Assembly: GCA_911728455.2 (NCBI GenBank)
Contig: OU452219.1
Coordinates: forward strand, 18,817,397-18,881,396
DNA: 64,000 nucleotides
From: Marthasterias glacialis
Taxonomy: Eukaryota; Echinodermata; Asteroidea; Forcipulatida; Asteriidae
Direction of reading: 5' to 3'
Position numbers and translations under genes: made by a program. Numbering within the stretch: position 1 is the stretch's first letter; every line of letters starts with the position of its first letter. Below, piece by piece: positions 40,101 to 53,574 of the stretch. The notes under the pieces were generated by a model. That model worked only from the letters and a program-made list of their open reading frames with translations, was not told the DNA's origin and did not search any database.

Positions 40101-43015
40101 TACTGTGATTGATCCGCATGTTTGCCATTTTCCATCGTTCACCCCTGCCTGCTCCGATCATTTACAATCAATGGCTTTAAAGTTCAAGTCCTAAACCATT
40201 CAAAATGTTGAAAGAAAAACTTAAAATATGAACCAGAGAAAAAGCGGACTAGTCCTGCTGGATTCTCGCTGACAAAGTTCAAAGTAAACCCTGATCTGGT
40301 TTACCAAGGAGCTCCATACTCCCGAGGATTACTGAGAGACCATCATACCTTATCCATGGTTTGCCTGGGTGTCCCTTGTCTTGCCGAGTCAGGACGAGGA
40401 GTTGCTCTAGAACTAGGCCTTGATGGTGAGGATGCCTTCTGAGATTTGATCATTGCATCCCGCCTCAACTGGTCACGCTCTGTCAATATGAGGGGCACAC
40501 AGAGCATAAGTTGTGGCTGCGATAACTTTAAGTTTGGGTATGACAACAAGCAAGTTGACTAGATGTCTAGGGCGCATTTTGGCTACCCTGACCAGAAACA
40601 TGTTTTGATCTTCCGTTATTGGTTAAGCGTTTCCGGTTTAGCGCGGTGATGCAGCTGTTCTAACCAAATCTTAACCGAGTTGTTGGCTGGGTTAAGCTTG
40701 GTTTAAAGATGGTTGGTTTTACAAACTAAATAAAAACGTATACGAAATTCTTATATAAGTGAAAAATACCTTGAAGCATACCAATCTAAAAATCTTGATG
40801 AAAATATAAAGTCTAAGTTTCAGTAATTAAAAATAAAATGAAGGCTCTATATTTTGAGAGCATTAATTTTTAAGAGTTGTGTACCTACGTCCTGAACTGT
40901 TTCTGGTTTTCAACCTGTTTTTGCAGAGCTCTCAGAAATTGTTTCGGTCAATAAAATTCACGTCGGAAACTTGTTTCTGGTTAGAGTCGCAAAAACACAT
41001 GCCCCTGCTTGTGTACTAAAACAAGTAGCTAAGGAACAGCATTGAAAAAAATGTCTACTGCCGAAAGGATATGGGTCGCTATGGGAAGTAAAATCTACTT
41101 ACTTTTCACACTTGTTGTCATTGACTTTGGTTGAGCTGAATCGATACGAGCTGCAAAAGAACACAAAATAAAAGTCAGTAAAGAAATGTTGAAAAAACTT
41201 GACATCCAGATTTAGTTAAACTTCCTTGAACAGTACGGCCCATGGAAACCATACCTGTAATCCACCTTATTAGCTCAGAATATTGAATAGAAAATCTGAC
41301 GACTGAAAACCGGTTGCTTGCAAACAGTAGAATGCAAACCAGCTGCGTGAAAACCAGCTGCGTGTAATCCAGCTGCGGGCAAACAAGCTGCATGCAAACA
41401 GCAGCATGAAAACCAAACCAGCTGTAGTACCTGGGAAAATGAAATGGGTCGTCTGGTCTACGTGTCTGAATACTTACACTTTGCTTTGTTCAGGTTCTTG
41501 TAATGAACATTCATTTGATCTTGAACGAGATGCTGCGAACTGAGTCTGGTACACGTAGATGCAAAGGCTACAGGGTAAAGTGTAAAATTAAAAGTTATTA
41601 TGTGCAAACAATAAATACTTCCCTCAACAGAATACCCCTCGACTTGTTCCCCACAGAATGGCAGGCCTTTAGTCTGTGCTTGTAAATCAATGAAGCATGA
41701 CACGCAACACAATAGCCAGATTTGCTGGGTATTCTGCAATTGAGAGTGCCCCCCTTTTTGGGGGGGCAATTCAAGAAAAATCTCACTTGTGGGAAAGAAA
41801 TAGTTTTGTTCAGGTTTCGGTTGCATGAGACCAATAGGGGATAATGCGCATGATTTTCTGATATAATTTGAATGGAGGGGTAAAGAACAACTCTTATTAA
41901 AATAGGAATTCCCCCACAGCCACGGACTAGTTACTTTGGCAGTAAGTTTCAAAATCACTGCAATAAAATAAGACGTATGGGACAGAGGGTTTGTGTGCTT
42001 ATTAATGTTCGTCATATGGACTTCAATGCATATGATGTCACTGGACTATGGAGCCCTCACACAGAGGTCAAGAGAAGGTCGCTCGTTGGCCTATCCTGTT
42101 CACTTCACATACACAGATGTGCATTTCTGTTGTTCCATTACCGTTTTACCACTAAGACGGCTTTGGTATGACGTCAAAACACAAGTTAAAATTATTCTGT
42201 TAACAACATGCAATACTTACGACCGCTCTTCAGAGACACATGACCTTTGATGGGCCCTTGCAAATTGTTACTTGGCTGGGGCAAATTATACGCTGTTCAA
42301 AGAAGAAAAAGACAACAGCATAATTAATTAATGCATCTTTATTTTGGACACAACAAAGATAAACTATTGATTTTTGAGTACCCTTGATAAACCCAAGGCT
42401 TCTTGGAATTTTATTTAAAACCCGTGTCAGGACGACCAAGCATCAGCAACATCATGATGACATACAGCATGTACAAACAGCAGAATTTCTCAACAGTCAG
42501 TTCAAAAGTGTGATCACCGGGAAGCATCCGGCTTCAAGCTTGTGCGAGAGGCTAGTTTGCGCTGGAATTACTAGTTCATCAATGGGTGTCATGGAGGTCA
42601 TATATGGGGTCAATTTCTCAGTTTGAAACTAGCACTTCTCAGATCTCGACCAACTAGCGTACACCATCAAAAAACAGGCCCAAGACCCAATAGCTGGGTA
42701 TCCAGCTATTCCCGCTTGCGGGCTCACTCCCTGTGTGTGTCTGACAGTGACTAAGTCAAATAGTGATACATACATTGTGTGTGTGTACATAACATACACT
42801 TTACACTTACTTGCTCTATGAATGATTGTACAGTACAATACAAGTCCGCAACACAATGTGTGTCGACCATATCACTTTACATGCACGCCACATGCGACCC
42901 CGCCAAATGTATGTATCATCTGCACACGTGTATGCCTGCATTACAATTTACAAAGTACTAGAGTCTAGACCCAGTATCCAAATTACAAACCTCTCTTCTT
43001 TGGATTTGCAGCCAT
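37163..43015 (-). CDS. SPATA7: SPATA7-like ciliary protein (10 exons, 437 aa)
   Basis: Exons are 43015-42991, 42292-42221, 41567-41478, 41150-41103, 40479-40349, 39805-39345, 39063-38884, 38202-38146, 37539-37404 and 37276-37163. All have AG/GT borders and phases that agree. Matches to human SPATA7 recalled from memory are GPIKGHVSLKSG, a short LSSQHLVQDQMNVHY block, ASGDILDKMPDRFSS with TPRTLNT, and EEELLYLEFVTDVTNDVL near the C-terminus. Between these lies low-complexity Ser/Arg/Pro sequence, as in the family. The protein is shorter than the human one (599 aa). In vertebrates SPATA7 acts at the photoreceptor connecting cilium / transition zone with RPGRIP1. The last exon ends in an acidic SDDEDEE tract. 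Start: ATG at 43015 (MAANPKKR). The gene faces away from the K2P gene to its right. Confidence 0.9.
37744..38117 (+). mobile_element. DNA-element-like repeat with ggatcc-containing ends, copy 1
   Basis: Left gggcggatctcgaatttg and right ccccctggatccaccc form weak inverted ends. The internal stretch (gatgattctcagacactttc, gagaatttcattggattgat, gtatctgattctgttctccc) is the reverse complement of 49437-49735. It sits in a SPATA7-like intron. Confidence 0.6.
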
Positions 43016-46000
43016 CTTGCAAGTTCAGAACACAGTGCAGTCAACAGGTCAATCATCAATTCAATTTCAATGTTCTTCTTGGTTGGATCTTCAATCAAAC
43101 TTCAATACCATGATGAACAGTTTTTGTCTTTTTAACGTTTACCATTGATCCTAGTCATGATACACAGCCTGTGATAGTGACTGATAGCCATCATTATAAA
43201 TAAGTGAATTGTCAACTTTCAATAAATTCAATAAGTTACGTGTCATGACGCCCTGCCCCTGGCCAGAGAATCCGTGTGTCGACGATTCTCACAGACTCAT
43301 CAGCAGCTGATCACCAGACGTATAACCTTTTTTCAGACAAGCCCGATCGCATATTTTTAGGAAACCATGTTCAACCTTTTGAAAGTCACAGCCACAACCA
43401 CGAAGAATTGATCCATTCGAGCCCAATGTCCCCGAATCCCACTGTTGTGCAGGATACAGTTTTACGAACGAAAAGACTCACGAAACTGATTTCAATAACG
43501 CTCGACTCGCCATTTTTATCGTTGCCAAAGAATCCGTACACAATCTCGGGGTTGACAGAAATAATGTAACGATGAAGTTGATTTGTCAGTGTATGTGAAC
43601 CTCTAAAATGACGGACCAATCAATTATTGTGTTACATTGCGCTGAATAACTAACCGGCGCCCTCTGTTGGCGCAACTCTGTGTCTTCGACGCTGTTTTGC
43701 TCGGTCCTCTAGAGGGCGGCCGTACACAAAATTATAACAGTTATCATTTTCATTATCATTATTTTATTTTATTAAAAAAATATATTTTAAATAATACTCA
43801 TAAGAAAAGAAATACGAAATCCACAATTTACTTTAATTTGGCGATTTTACGGTTTCTTTAATAATTAAACACAAATCATTGAACAGCTGTTTAACACAGT
43901 CGCTAGAAATTATGTCAAACGCATTCTATGGAGTTGAAAATCGATGGATTGGTAGATAAGTTGGTGATATCATGGAGGAAGGAAATATCAACATGCAAGA
44001 AGCAGGCCATGGTGGGTGCAACACTTTGTTAACGTCATTGACTTTTAAAAACATTACTATTGCATTCTATGAGTTCAAAAAACGAAAATGGTTGTCAGGG
44101 CGATAAAATGAATGATCCAGGCGAATCCCCAACAAACTGGTCACATCACTGTTGTTGTTACAGTCAACTTGAGGCAACAATGTAAACTTCTGTAGAGCAC
44201 AATACTTTTTCATCTCGTCTAAGGTCTTACGTCACAATAGAGGACACTACTGACCATTTACTTTTCTTTCCTCCATGCTTTGACTATGCCTACATGATTG
44301 TAAATATTGAAACACATGAACATTTTGCGGTAAATTTCATAGATAATAATTTCTTTGTTTCTCTCAAGAGAAATATATAATTATTTCCATCTAAACGTAC
44401 TTCGAGAAAATTTCATTTGAAGAGCTTTCATCACTGTTACTCATTTCGGTTGTCGCAATTTAAACCACTGGGGAGACTGACCGGTTAAATTGTTCAAAAA
44501 CAATTTTGACAAACAGACAAGACAGATAGCCAGGGCGGACGAGCAGACAAGCGCAAGATGATAAAATGTAGGATGAAGCAAAGGAAAGACAGAGAAAGAA
44601 ATAATGATTATGACAAGTTGACACCACCAGTTGATCAAAGGTTAATGGTGGAGGTAGATCCACAAGAGGGCGCTATTTCAGGCTGACAAAAAAAAATCAC
44701 GATCACAGACAAGACTTGGAACAGTCTAGTGATGTAAGTGTGTGTGTCACACACCAGCAATAGCATCCAGATAGCAGTGTACTGCATAATGCACAACAAC
44801 CGGGCAACATCAGCTGATAAAAAAATGTCCACATTGAATCGGCAACTGTCAAACAAATCATCATGATGTAGAAATAGATGTGATTGGCATGAGTCCAGTT
44901 TTCACACTATACAACCCACGGTGAGTGAATGTAGATAATAGTTATAGTTTCATAATTCATTGTTTATTTTTGGTAGTATTGTTGTAAAATACTTTCTGAC
45001 TGAATATTTAGACGAGTCTGTCCATGAATCGTATATTTTTTCCTTCCTCCACGCCATGCCGTAGGCTGTCTGTGTGCGTGTGTGTACGTGTGGACGTGGC
45101 TTTAGTCACCTCCAATGATTTAATCATGGTCTAATTTACATGCAACAAATGTACCCTACTTATTATTACTAATGACGTCTAGTGTAGTGTAGTATTACAA
45201 TACTACAGCTAGTACTACAACTGGAGCATAGTCTGAAGAACTGTAAATAAATCTTTGCAGCCTATGGAGGTACCTACATAGGCTGCAACCATCTGTCTAA
45301 TCTTTATGTATTCCTCCATAGAGTCTGCAAGTGCAAGGACAACATTAACACTAACAAGTAACACTCAAATGACATTATGATAATGTAGAGGGGATGTCTA
45401 CGTAGCACTAGCAGTAGAGTATTAGTATTACTATCCTGGTGAAACCAATTTCTGATCAGTTAAAGTTAAATTGTTCAGAAACAGAAACTAAATCAAATTT
45501 TTTCAAACCGTCTGACCGTCCTTTTAACAGGGCACTTTTTAAGTTCATAATCAGTTGAAATCCTGGGAAGTTGCAGTCTTGCGTTCCGAAAAATTGTTAG
45601 CCATTTACAGCGGTGCTGTGTTCCCGGTGTACAGGCAGCGTCACCTGTTTCTGACCTGTTCATAGAACAGTATGTTTCTATCAACTTTTGATACAAATTA
45701 CTTGCAAAATGTCTAAAAAAGTGTCAAAGTATTGTCCACACTGTCAATGGTGGTTAGTGATATGAATAAGTTGATAAAACAATAAAGTTCTTCTTTACAT
45801 ATTACATATGTTACAAATATATAATCGCGATTTTTCTTTGTTTTTGTATTCTTTATCCTACTTTAAAGTGGTAACAGTTAATTATTTTTAAATTAAATAG
45901 AGCTGTTTTTACGTATATTTTGTAGTTATTTTTCAAAATTATCCTTTCCTCTCCTGTAGTTGCTGGCTCTTCTGCAGTGTGATTTGTCAATATAATAAAT

Positions 46001-47140
46001 GATCAAAAATCACAAAATCTACTTTTGATAAACTGAGTGTTTTTGCAACATTGGCATGCCATACAATCCTACTTAGAAAAGCAGCTTGACATGATCTACA
46101 AGATGGAACTTCTGTTTGGAATTTTTGACTGTGGACTATATTTTTTCGACACACTTGATTATTAGTAAAATTGTGCATTAGTGATTTTTTACCAAAATTG
46201 AGACTTTTTATAAACAAAGTGTGGATTTCAGAATAGAGGCACTGATCCCTGTGGATCTTTTCACGGTAAACGGAAATCAAATTTGTTGATCAGAAATAGG
46301 TGTCGATCGGAAATAGGGGTCGATCGGAAACGGGTGACAGTTTGAAACCTTACCTTGTTGTAATTCTAAACCTCCTAGGACTCCTCATTGGAGTATAAAC
46401 TGGACTGGCGGCTTGATGGGAACATGGAGCATTTATTGCTCCATGATTAGAGTGGTATTATGATTTAACAATGTTTAAAAGCAGATTTGCATGTTGCTAC
46501 AGTATGCAGCGTCAACTTTGGTTTGGCCTAGGATGTTCCATATGCTGATTATTGACTCACAGAAAAATGACTGTTTCATTATATATTAGAGCTGTCCATT
46601 GTTTTTGCCATGAGTTGAATCGTGGTATCGTCTTGGTCTGGTTGGTCCAGTTGGTTTTTGTGTAATTGTAAAATTCCGTATGTAGGCCTATGAACCAGCT
46701 GGTTGATTCATTATTTCATAGAGTGAGCCGTGAATGCAGTCTCATTTTTACTATGCTATATGTAAAGCCATCCGCATTCAGGTCTCTGAATGATTAGATC
46801 GTATGCTGTATGATGATCAGACATGGTCAGACTTTATACACAGTTTGAAGTTTCACTTTCAGTATCATAACCAATTCAGATTATCACTTACACAACGGTT
46901 GTTGGGGTATCTATCTGTTGGGTACTACAATAGTACTCCACAATGACCTTTGTAGTAGGCGTGTGATGGCTAGCAGAAAAGCTTTGTTTGTACTTGATCA
47001 TCCAAAATACACATCTCTCCATGGCCTGAAAATGAGTATAGAGGCGTCCTTAGAATTGAAAACAACTACCCCATAAGGTTTGGACCTGAAGCACCCAAAA
47101 GCCAGCAGCGGTACATTGTAGCTTCCTAGACCCAGTAACT

Positions 47141-47243
47141 GGGGCGCTAGTATTCCTTTTTTGAAATTTCGACTTGGGACGCTAGTGCATGTACGACTGT
47201 CCAAGTCAAAATTTCAAAAAGACTAAGAGGTGTACAGCGCCCC
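47141..47243. repeat. Foldback element, ~103 bp
   Basis: ggggcgctagtattcctttt + ttgaaatttcgacttgg pairs with ccaagtcaaaatttcaaaaa...gtacagcgcccc, leaving a short loop. MITE-like. Confidence 0.65.
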
Positions 47244-48944
47244 AAGCTTCCCTGACACATGTAGAACGTCAGTTCCACTCGACTGTAGGAAAGGATATCA
47301 ATAGCAGTCCTTGTTGGATGTAATGTAGGGTGAACAAAGGAAATAGAAGATGATTTTCTAGTAGATATATATATATTTCATGTAAGCTTTGTTTCTTTTT
47401 TATAAATTAATGAACTGTGTGCTTGTGTGTTCACTTTTTGGTCTCAGAGCTACATCTGTACGATATTCGTAACTCTTGGTCACTTCCCTTAGACCGTTAG
47501 AGGATTCGAGGGTTAGGATTATTGCAACTATGTTTGATTTTGTTCACTACTTACAACTACTTAATTATGCAGTACTGGTACTGCATAACATGTAGTACTA
47601 CTGTTGTTAAGAACTATACCACTACACTACTGGTAAATAAGGCCTACTAAATTTAACTATACATGAGCAACAAATTTCCTTGGTGTATACATCTCGACTG
47701 AAGAATTATGCCGAGTATCGATTAAGATACATTAGGCCTATATGTAGACGTTGACATGTCTGACAACTGTATGTGGCTATAAATCTGTTCATTGACTAAT
47801 TGAGGAAAGTGTTATTTAAAAATTGTGTCTATAACAGGAACATTTCCTTGACGAAGTAAAGGAAATCAACATGGAAAAGTTGCCAAATCTGACTGCCACT
47901 CCACTTCATATATTATTCACATGTGGACTGGCAATCAGGTCACTAGTAAGGTCCTATTTCTTGAGGCTGAAGGCCAAGGGAAACAGACCTTAGAGGAGAT
48001 AGATGTGCACTATTGACCAGATTACGCCAGTTCATGTGTCTTATAAACACACCTTGCTGTCCAAAATATGAAATAAGAAAATAATTTTTTCAGGGTTTTA
48101 TAACCGAACTGTTTTATTCAACAATTAACTCATGAGCAATTCAATAATAAGCAATTCAATAATGAAAGGACTGCTTTTAGTTTTCCTAGATTCAGCTTTT
48201 AACTTGTTCACTGTTCACATCATGAGAGGGCACTGTAACCAGTCAACCTTTTGAGTATATTACCCTGATCAGGAACAATATCTCGAAAAACCTTCGTTCA
48301 GGCTGGCGCAAATTTCATGCACTAGCCTAGGTTAGAGGTGTGTTATATAACAATAAATTGTTTCTTATAATACCTAAGTAAGGTTGTTGGGTCACAACGA
48401 GTGAAAAAGTGTGGTTGGATACAGTATTTTGGCATAAAGACATTAATATCATATTGGCGATGATCGTAACCCTCTGTTCAGGTTTACACTCAGGTCGCCG
48501 ACCAGAGGGTTCGGAATGATAACATTAACCATCAACCTTGTGTCTAAAGGAAACAGGAAACGACCTCCATTTAGTTGGGAATCAATGCAGACCACTTCAA
48601 ACATCAAAACAAAACTAAATAAAAAGTGCACAAAACTTACCAGAGACTGCCAAGTCATCCATCTTTGAAGTGCCATTTTTTGCCTGATTCTGTTTTGTTA
48701 TGTAACGATTAATCAATGTCAACCAGTCATACACCTAAGTCACCGGTTCACCGCTGTTTGCTGGTTCTCTGGTTTGTGTAGTGATGGTGAGTGTATGTCG
48801 CCGTTGGTACCAATGGTTTTAACAAAACAGAGCGAGGACGTCCTCATTTGTATTTTGTGTTCAAAACCAATGGGGATGTTGCTAAAAAAAAATAGCTCGG
48901 TCAAAACAATGGGAGAACAAAGAAAATTCCTTGAGTATAAACTG

Positions 48945-49187
48945 GAGGCAGCCAGGAAACCGGGGCGAACCCCTTCTCTGAACGATAAGTGTACTGGGTT
49001 ATTTTATGTGCATAACACAACACATGGGACCTACTGCTTTACACCCATCCGAAGGACGAAGCAATAACGGTTAAGTGTCTTGCTTAAGGACACAAGTGTC
49101 ACGACCGGGACTCGAACACACACTCTGCTGATCAGAAACACCAGAGCTTGAGTCCGGTGCTCTTAATCACTTGGCCACGACCCGCCA
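48945..49187 (-). mobile_element. tRNA-derived SINE, copy 2
   Basis: Read on the minus strand: tcgtggccaagtgattaaga, caagctctggtgtttctgat, the B box gttcgagtccc, aagacacttaaccgttattg and cttcgtccttcggatggg. This is the same order as 3617-3915. It is full or nearly full in head and body, and ends near gaaggggttcgccccggt. Confidence 0.8.
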
Positions 49188-49436
49188 CTGGAACTGAATA
49201 AGTTATTATTTACCATTTTCAAGGTGTCTTTTGTGTCCCCATTATTTTTGGATTTTTAAACACACTAGTATTAAAACGTTTAAGGAACTACAGCATCAAG
49301 CATTTTGAACACCCTAAATCCCCTTCCTCTTGAAGCCTGCCAGTTTGTTATTGTTGCAAAAAGGTACCAAATCTAGGCCTTACTGCACTCAGCAGGGGTA
49401 GGTTTTATAAGAGGGGGATCTTACAATTTGTGCAGT

Positions 49437-49735
49437 GCAGGCATTGGTGGATTGGGTGGGATGGGGGGAGGGCTGTACATAGCCCCCCTAAAATCGTAAC
49501 AAAAAAATTTAATTGAAAGGACGAGAGAGAGAGGGGGAAGGGCGGAAGAGAAGAACAGAATCAGATACAAACAGTAAACCAATCAAATGGAATTCTCATT
49601 TTACTCCTTCAAAACTTTTTTCTCAAAAATCGAGGAGAGAGTGGCTAGGAATCATCTTAGATTAGTACTGAAAAATCACTCAATGATTCTCAGACCCCTT
49701 TAAAAAAATATTCTGGATCCTCCTCCCCATAGCAG
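49437..49735 (-). mobile_element. DNA-element-like repeat, copy 2 (inverse of 37744-38117)
   Basis: Shared with the reverse complement of copy 1: agaacagaatcagatacaaa, cagtaaacc..aatc, attctcattttactccttc, and an atgattctcagacc segment with a tctggatcc end. Both carry GA-rich tracts (gagagagagaggggg). Confidence 0.6.
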
Positions 49736-50586
49736 AGCATGTCTGAATCTAGTCCAAGTCTTGACAAGTCTGCAATTCTCAAAGTTTTATCTTTTTGTCA
49801 TTTTATAAGAATGGAGTGCAAATGGTTCGAGCCATGTCCCAATGACTTGATACTAAACATTGATCTCCATGTTAAACTGCTGCAGCTGCAGTGAAGTTTA
49901 AGACTATGCAGTTTGTAACCATTGGGTTACTTACTGTTAATGTTAAACACTCGTACACATCCCCAAATAAAACATGTCAAAAATGTGTTCTGCCTAAAAA
50001 ATTATTTTGGACTACCTGTATTTGTAGTCACAGTTACACATACCAAAATGAGGTTTTGGACAAGATAGCTTTCAATGCTAAAATCACTAAATTCCTTCAC
50101 AGCGTGCACTGTATTTACTTTGTGTACTTTATTCGAGGTCTAGAATTTGTCATCCCCTGAGAATTTTGATGTTAGAAGGACCCACTGCCTTTGCTAAACA
50201 AGTTCATTTGTCAAGTAAAATTATGCAAGGAATTACTTTGCAAACAAATTAACCTTGGCGTTGCAGCTGATGACATGTACTTCCTGCAAAGTGCAAAACG
50301 GAGCCTTTCCGTGTTCGGTAAATTCAAGTGCTTAATGTTAGCTCTCGAAAATCAATCCCCAGGTATTTTTTATTAGGGCCTCATTCCAAGGTATGAATCG
50401 TCATCCACATCACTTCAGCATTTAGGAGTTGAGCTTCAGCCAATAAATTCATGGAGGCCATCGAGACCATGACCTACGTTATCCTGGCCTCAGTCTTGAA
50501 TCCACAATTTTCAGTTTGCAGTTGTATTAGTCTGTTTGTTGGTTAGTCTGTTTTATTAGTCTGCTTGTTTGATACTTTTTTGTTGT

Positions 50587-50618
<32 letters not shown>

Positions 50619-50689
50619 GTTTGTTTTTTGGGAGGGGGAATTCACCAACTTCCCTAGCACATGTTGATGTTTAAACCCTATGACCATGA

Positions 50690-51020
50690 TCACTGCACAG
50701 AGGCGGACAGAAAAACGTTTAGATTTAAGGGAGAGCAAGGCATGGAATGCCCTTCCGTTAACTTTTAAAAGACTGCCTGGTGGCAGCCATCAGATTTGCA
50801 TTTCATGCCCTCTTTTCGTTGTTTTCTTTTTGTGTTTTGTTTTGTTGCTTGTTTGAATGACTATGTTTTAAGAAGAAAAAAAGTTTGTTACATTTCTTAT
50901 TGTTGAAGCTTTTGATTGTGTCTCTGTCCATGCTGGAAACCGTAGGAGGCCAGTTTGTTCCTACTCAATGAGCCACCCAGTTGAAATAAGAAGGAAATAA
51001 GTCAATAAATAAAACCCAAC
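50690..51020 (+). pseudogene. LINE 3' end remnant
   Basis: One frame reads SKAWNALPLTFKRLPGG, resembling the WNSLP motif near the C-terminus of CR1/L2-like reverse transcriptases. It is followed by noncoding sequence and a tail ending in gtcaataaataaaa. No other RT motif survives. Confidence 0.4.
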
Positions 51021-51371
51021 TAACCCACTACATTGTGACATATTCGACCCAGGAGCTTTTCCAGAATTCATCCAAACAATTGAATCTGTGTACAAGTTTA
51101 GAATCTGACCAGACTGATATGCCTACGTACAGCATGTTCATGCTAAGATGATTGGAACGGTATGCTCTCAGTTGTCATCAGGAAAAATGATAATGTAAAA
51201 GCAGACTGTGCATGCTGTTTGAAACGTGGAGTAAACGACTGGTTCTTCATTAATCGCTTAAAAGAGATTGTACATGCACATGCAGGGTATCACCAGAGCC
51301 ATGTAGGGTATCAACTTGGTACAGTGTACCACTTTGTTAAAAGCTGCTTCTACTATTCCGTCTACAGACGA

Positions 51372-51373
<2 letters not shown>

Positions 51374-51401
<28 letters not shown>
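51374..51401. repeat. Short GAT trinucleotide run
   Basis: About nine gat/atg units (gaaggatgatgatgatga...). It produces a run of methionines in one frame with no other coding support. Confidence 0.8.
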
Positions 51402-51402
<1 letters not shown>

Positions 51403-51957
51403 GGGTTTCACCACTAACCTGCACCTCATTGCAAACCTTCCAATTACTTCATGCTAAGAGTCAGTTACATTTTCGTGGTACAGTGCCATATCCATCAAAT
51501 TCAAGAGCAAAACCAGCAGATTGATTTTTGGAAGATTCTGAGTTGGTAGGACTTGAATGGGATTCAGCGTTCATTATCGCTGCTGGCTAAAGTAAGACAT
51601 GGCAAAGATGGCGACAGCGGATGACGAAGGCCAGTGTAGGCGTACATTATCCATTTAGCTTGAGCTTATTTGTCACAATTCAGTGAGTTTTGCATGGATT
51701 TGTCAGGAGAATCGATAAGTACTCTGCAAACACTTCATGAATAAATTGTACACTGTATGCATGTGCTGTGCATGTGCACACTACATGACAGATACAGTGT
51801 GTACAAAAAGAAAGATTCAAAATATTTAAGGCCAGTGAGGTTAGTATCACTTGTCATTTCCTCGTGGCATTTTGAACTCTTTTGTTTTAAACTTTCTTCA
51901 CTTCATTCGCTAAGCGCCATTGGAATAAGAAACTAAAATGATGGGGCTCTACAAATG

Positions 51958-51998
51958 GCTGATTGATTGATTGCTTGCTTGCTTGCTTGATTGCTTGC

Positions 51999-52083
<85 letters not shown>

Positions 52084-52088
52084 CGATC
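51958..52088. repeat. (TTGA)n microsatellite with TTGC interruptions
   Basis: About 30 tetranucleotide units. The left part mixes ttgc and ttga and the right part is pure. Frames across it give repeated NQSI residues and are not genes. Confidence 0.95.
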
Positions 52089-52169
52089 AAACCGCTGATT
52101 ACTCAAATTGTAGTGGTTCAATAAATCCAATACTCAAAGGAATTTTGAGTCTGAATAGTCAAGGAAATG

Positions 52170-52540
52170 TGACCGCGCATAAAAACCAGGTTATTCTATT
52201 CACTGCTATAATCATGAGAACATGGGGAGAAGTGGATTTTTGGGGAGAAGTTGATTTGTTCTCGCCCTCAAGTTTAAAAAAACCACAGCTTACAACCAAC
52301 TCCCGAGAATATCATCAAATCTGATGGTCATGTTCAAGTGAAAACAGCGATAAGCAGTTTATATTTTATCAGGGATTTTGTACATGTTCTTGTTCATTCA
52401 TTCACAATTTCAGGCTTATCTCAATTGCGGCTATCAAAATTTAACAGTGTTTATTTTTTTGGGGTAGGTCTTCAAATGCTATTTTCAGTAAAAGATTTTG
52501 GATATTATTTTCTCTGGAGGGAACGTTATCATGGGTGATA
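52170..52540 (+). repeat. Duplicated segment, copy 1 (partner 53575-53900)
   Basis: Landmarks shared in order with 53575-53900 are ccaggttattc, tgttcaagtgaaaa, agtttat.ttttatcagggattttgt, a ggtcttc..catgctattt block, and ttttctctggaggga / atttctctggaggat. Divergence is substantial. The two copies flank the element at 52701-53462. Confidence 0.6.
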
Positions 52541-52700
52541 CTTCAGATTCAAACAAGTCATTTTTCCTCCGCTTCATTTATTACAACCGATATCCTTATT
52601 CGACCTGACCTGAGGCATGAGAGAATTTTGTTTGTCTGAGCAGGAGTTGGGAAGCACTGAGCACACTGTACATCATTTACAGTTGGTGAAGGGCAAACCA

Positions 52701-53462
52701 ATAGACCGATTGCGCAACCAATGTTTACGTGTCATCATGTGACCTATTGTGCAAAGTACTTGCAAATACATGCCCGTGACTGACAAAGTCACACCAAAAG
52801 TTGGCTTTTGGTAATAATTACACAGTGACTAAGCTATTTTGTTAAAGTTGTATGTTGTGACATTGATATTAATCATATTTCTGTTTCATAAACTAACAGC
52901 ATTCTACCACAAAAGAGGTTTATTTTGAGTAATGCACTACTGGCGTCGGACTACTATGTAGCCACCCGCCTGTTATTTTGTTTGTAATTAAGGCCTTAAT
53001 CACTGTAAAAAAGAGTAAAGAATGTTGGAAAAGTGAGCATTTGTAGCCTTGCAAAATTTCAAATAGGCAAAGGAATCACACAGTTTTGGAAAGCAATTTC
53101 TTTGGATGATTCAGCTTCAAAACTTTGAAATTCTTGTGTTGAAAAGTGTGTTGATCGCGGTCGTCTGGCCTAAACGTTCCGTCGTGCACTATTTAGTACA
53201 CATCGTGCATATTTATACGTTACTTGTACAATTTCCGAGACTTGCTGGAATTGTCCTTACTGGCTTTATTCAGCCACTCGAAGGTCTCTGGTACAAACTC
53301 TGGAATATTTTTCACAGATTTCTAGAAAGAAAAGCCTCCATCGATTAAACAAATGCAATAATCATCATTTACCGTACCGCACTTTCCTATGGAGGGCGTC
53401 GTATTTGTTTACATTCAATACCCACAATAGGTCACGTGATGCGGGTCACGCAATCGGTCTAT
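52701..53462. mobile_element. ~760-bp element with long terminal inverted repeats
   Basis: The left end atagaccgattgcgcaacc, continuing to catgtgacctattgtg, is mirrored at the right by cacaataggtcacgtgat...gcaatcggtctat. The ends are complementary over about 40-50 bases with some mismatches. The 660-bp interior has no transposase and no convincing frame. It is therefore a non-autonomous DNA element candidate. Confidence 0.7.
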
Positions 53463-53574
53463 ATCGATATCGTCGTCACAAGTTATCTTTATTTGTTTGG
53501 GTGCAGACAGAGCTCAAATTATGATAAGAACTGTGGAATTTGGTCACAAAGTGGCTTCATTTTACTGGCTGCAC

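Noticed and set aside
41458..42015. 185-codon minus-strand frame
   Set aside because: Only 41567-41478 is a real exon (SPATA7-like exon 3). The remainder is intron and has no splice or family support.
48449..48676. 75-codon frame with a hydrophobic stretch
   Set aside because: No family match, no splice context and no neighbours of the same strand to join with.
51887..52130. Frames of repeated NQSI residues
   Set aside because: Artefacts of the TTGA microsatellite.
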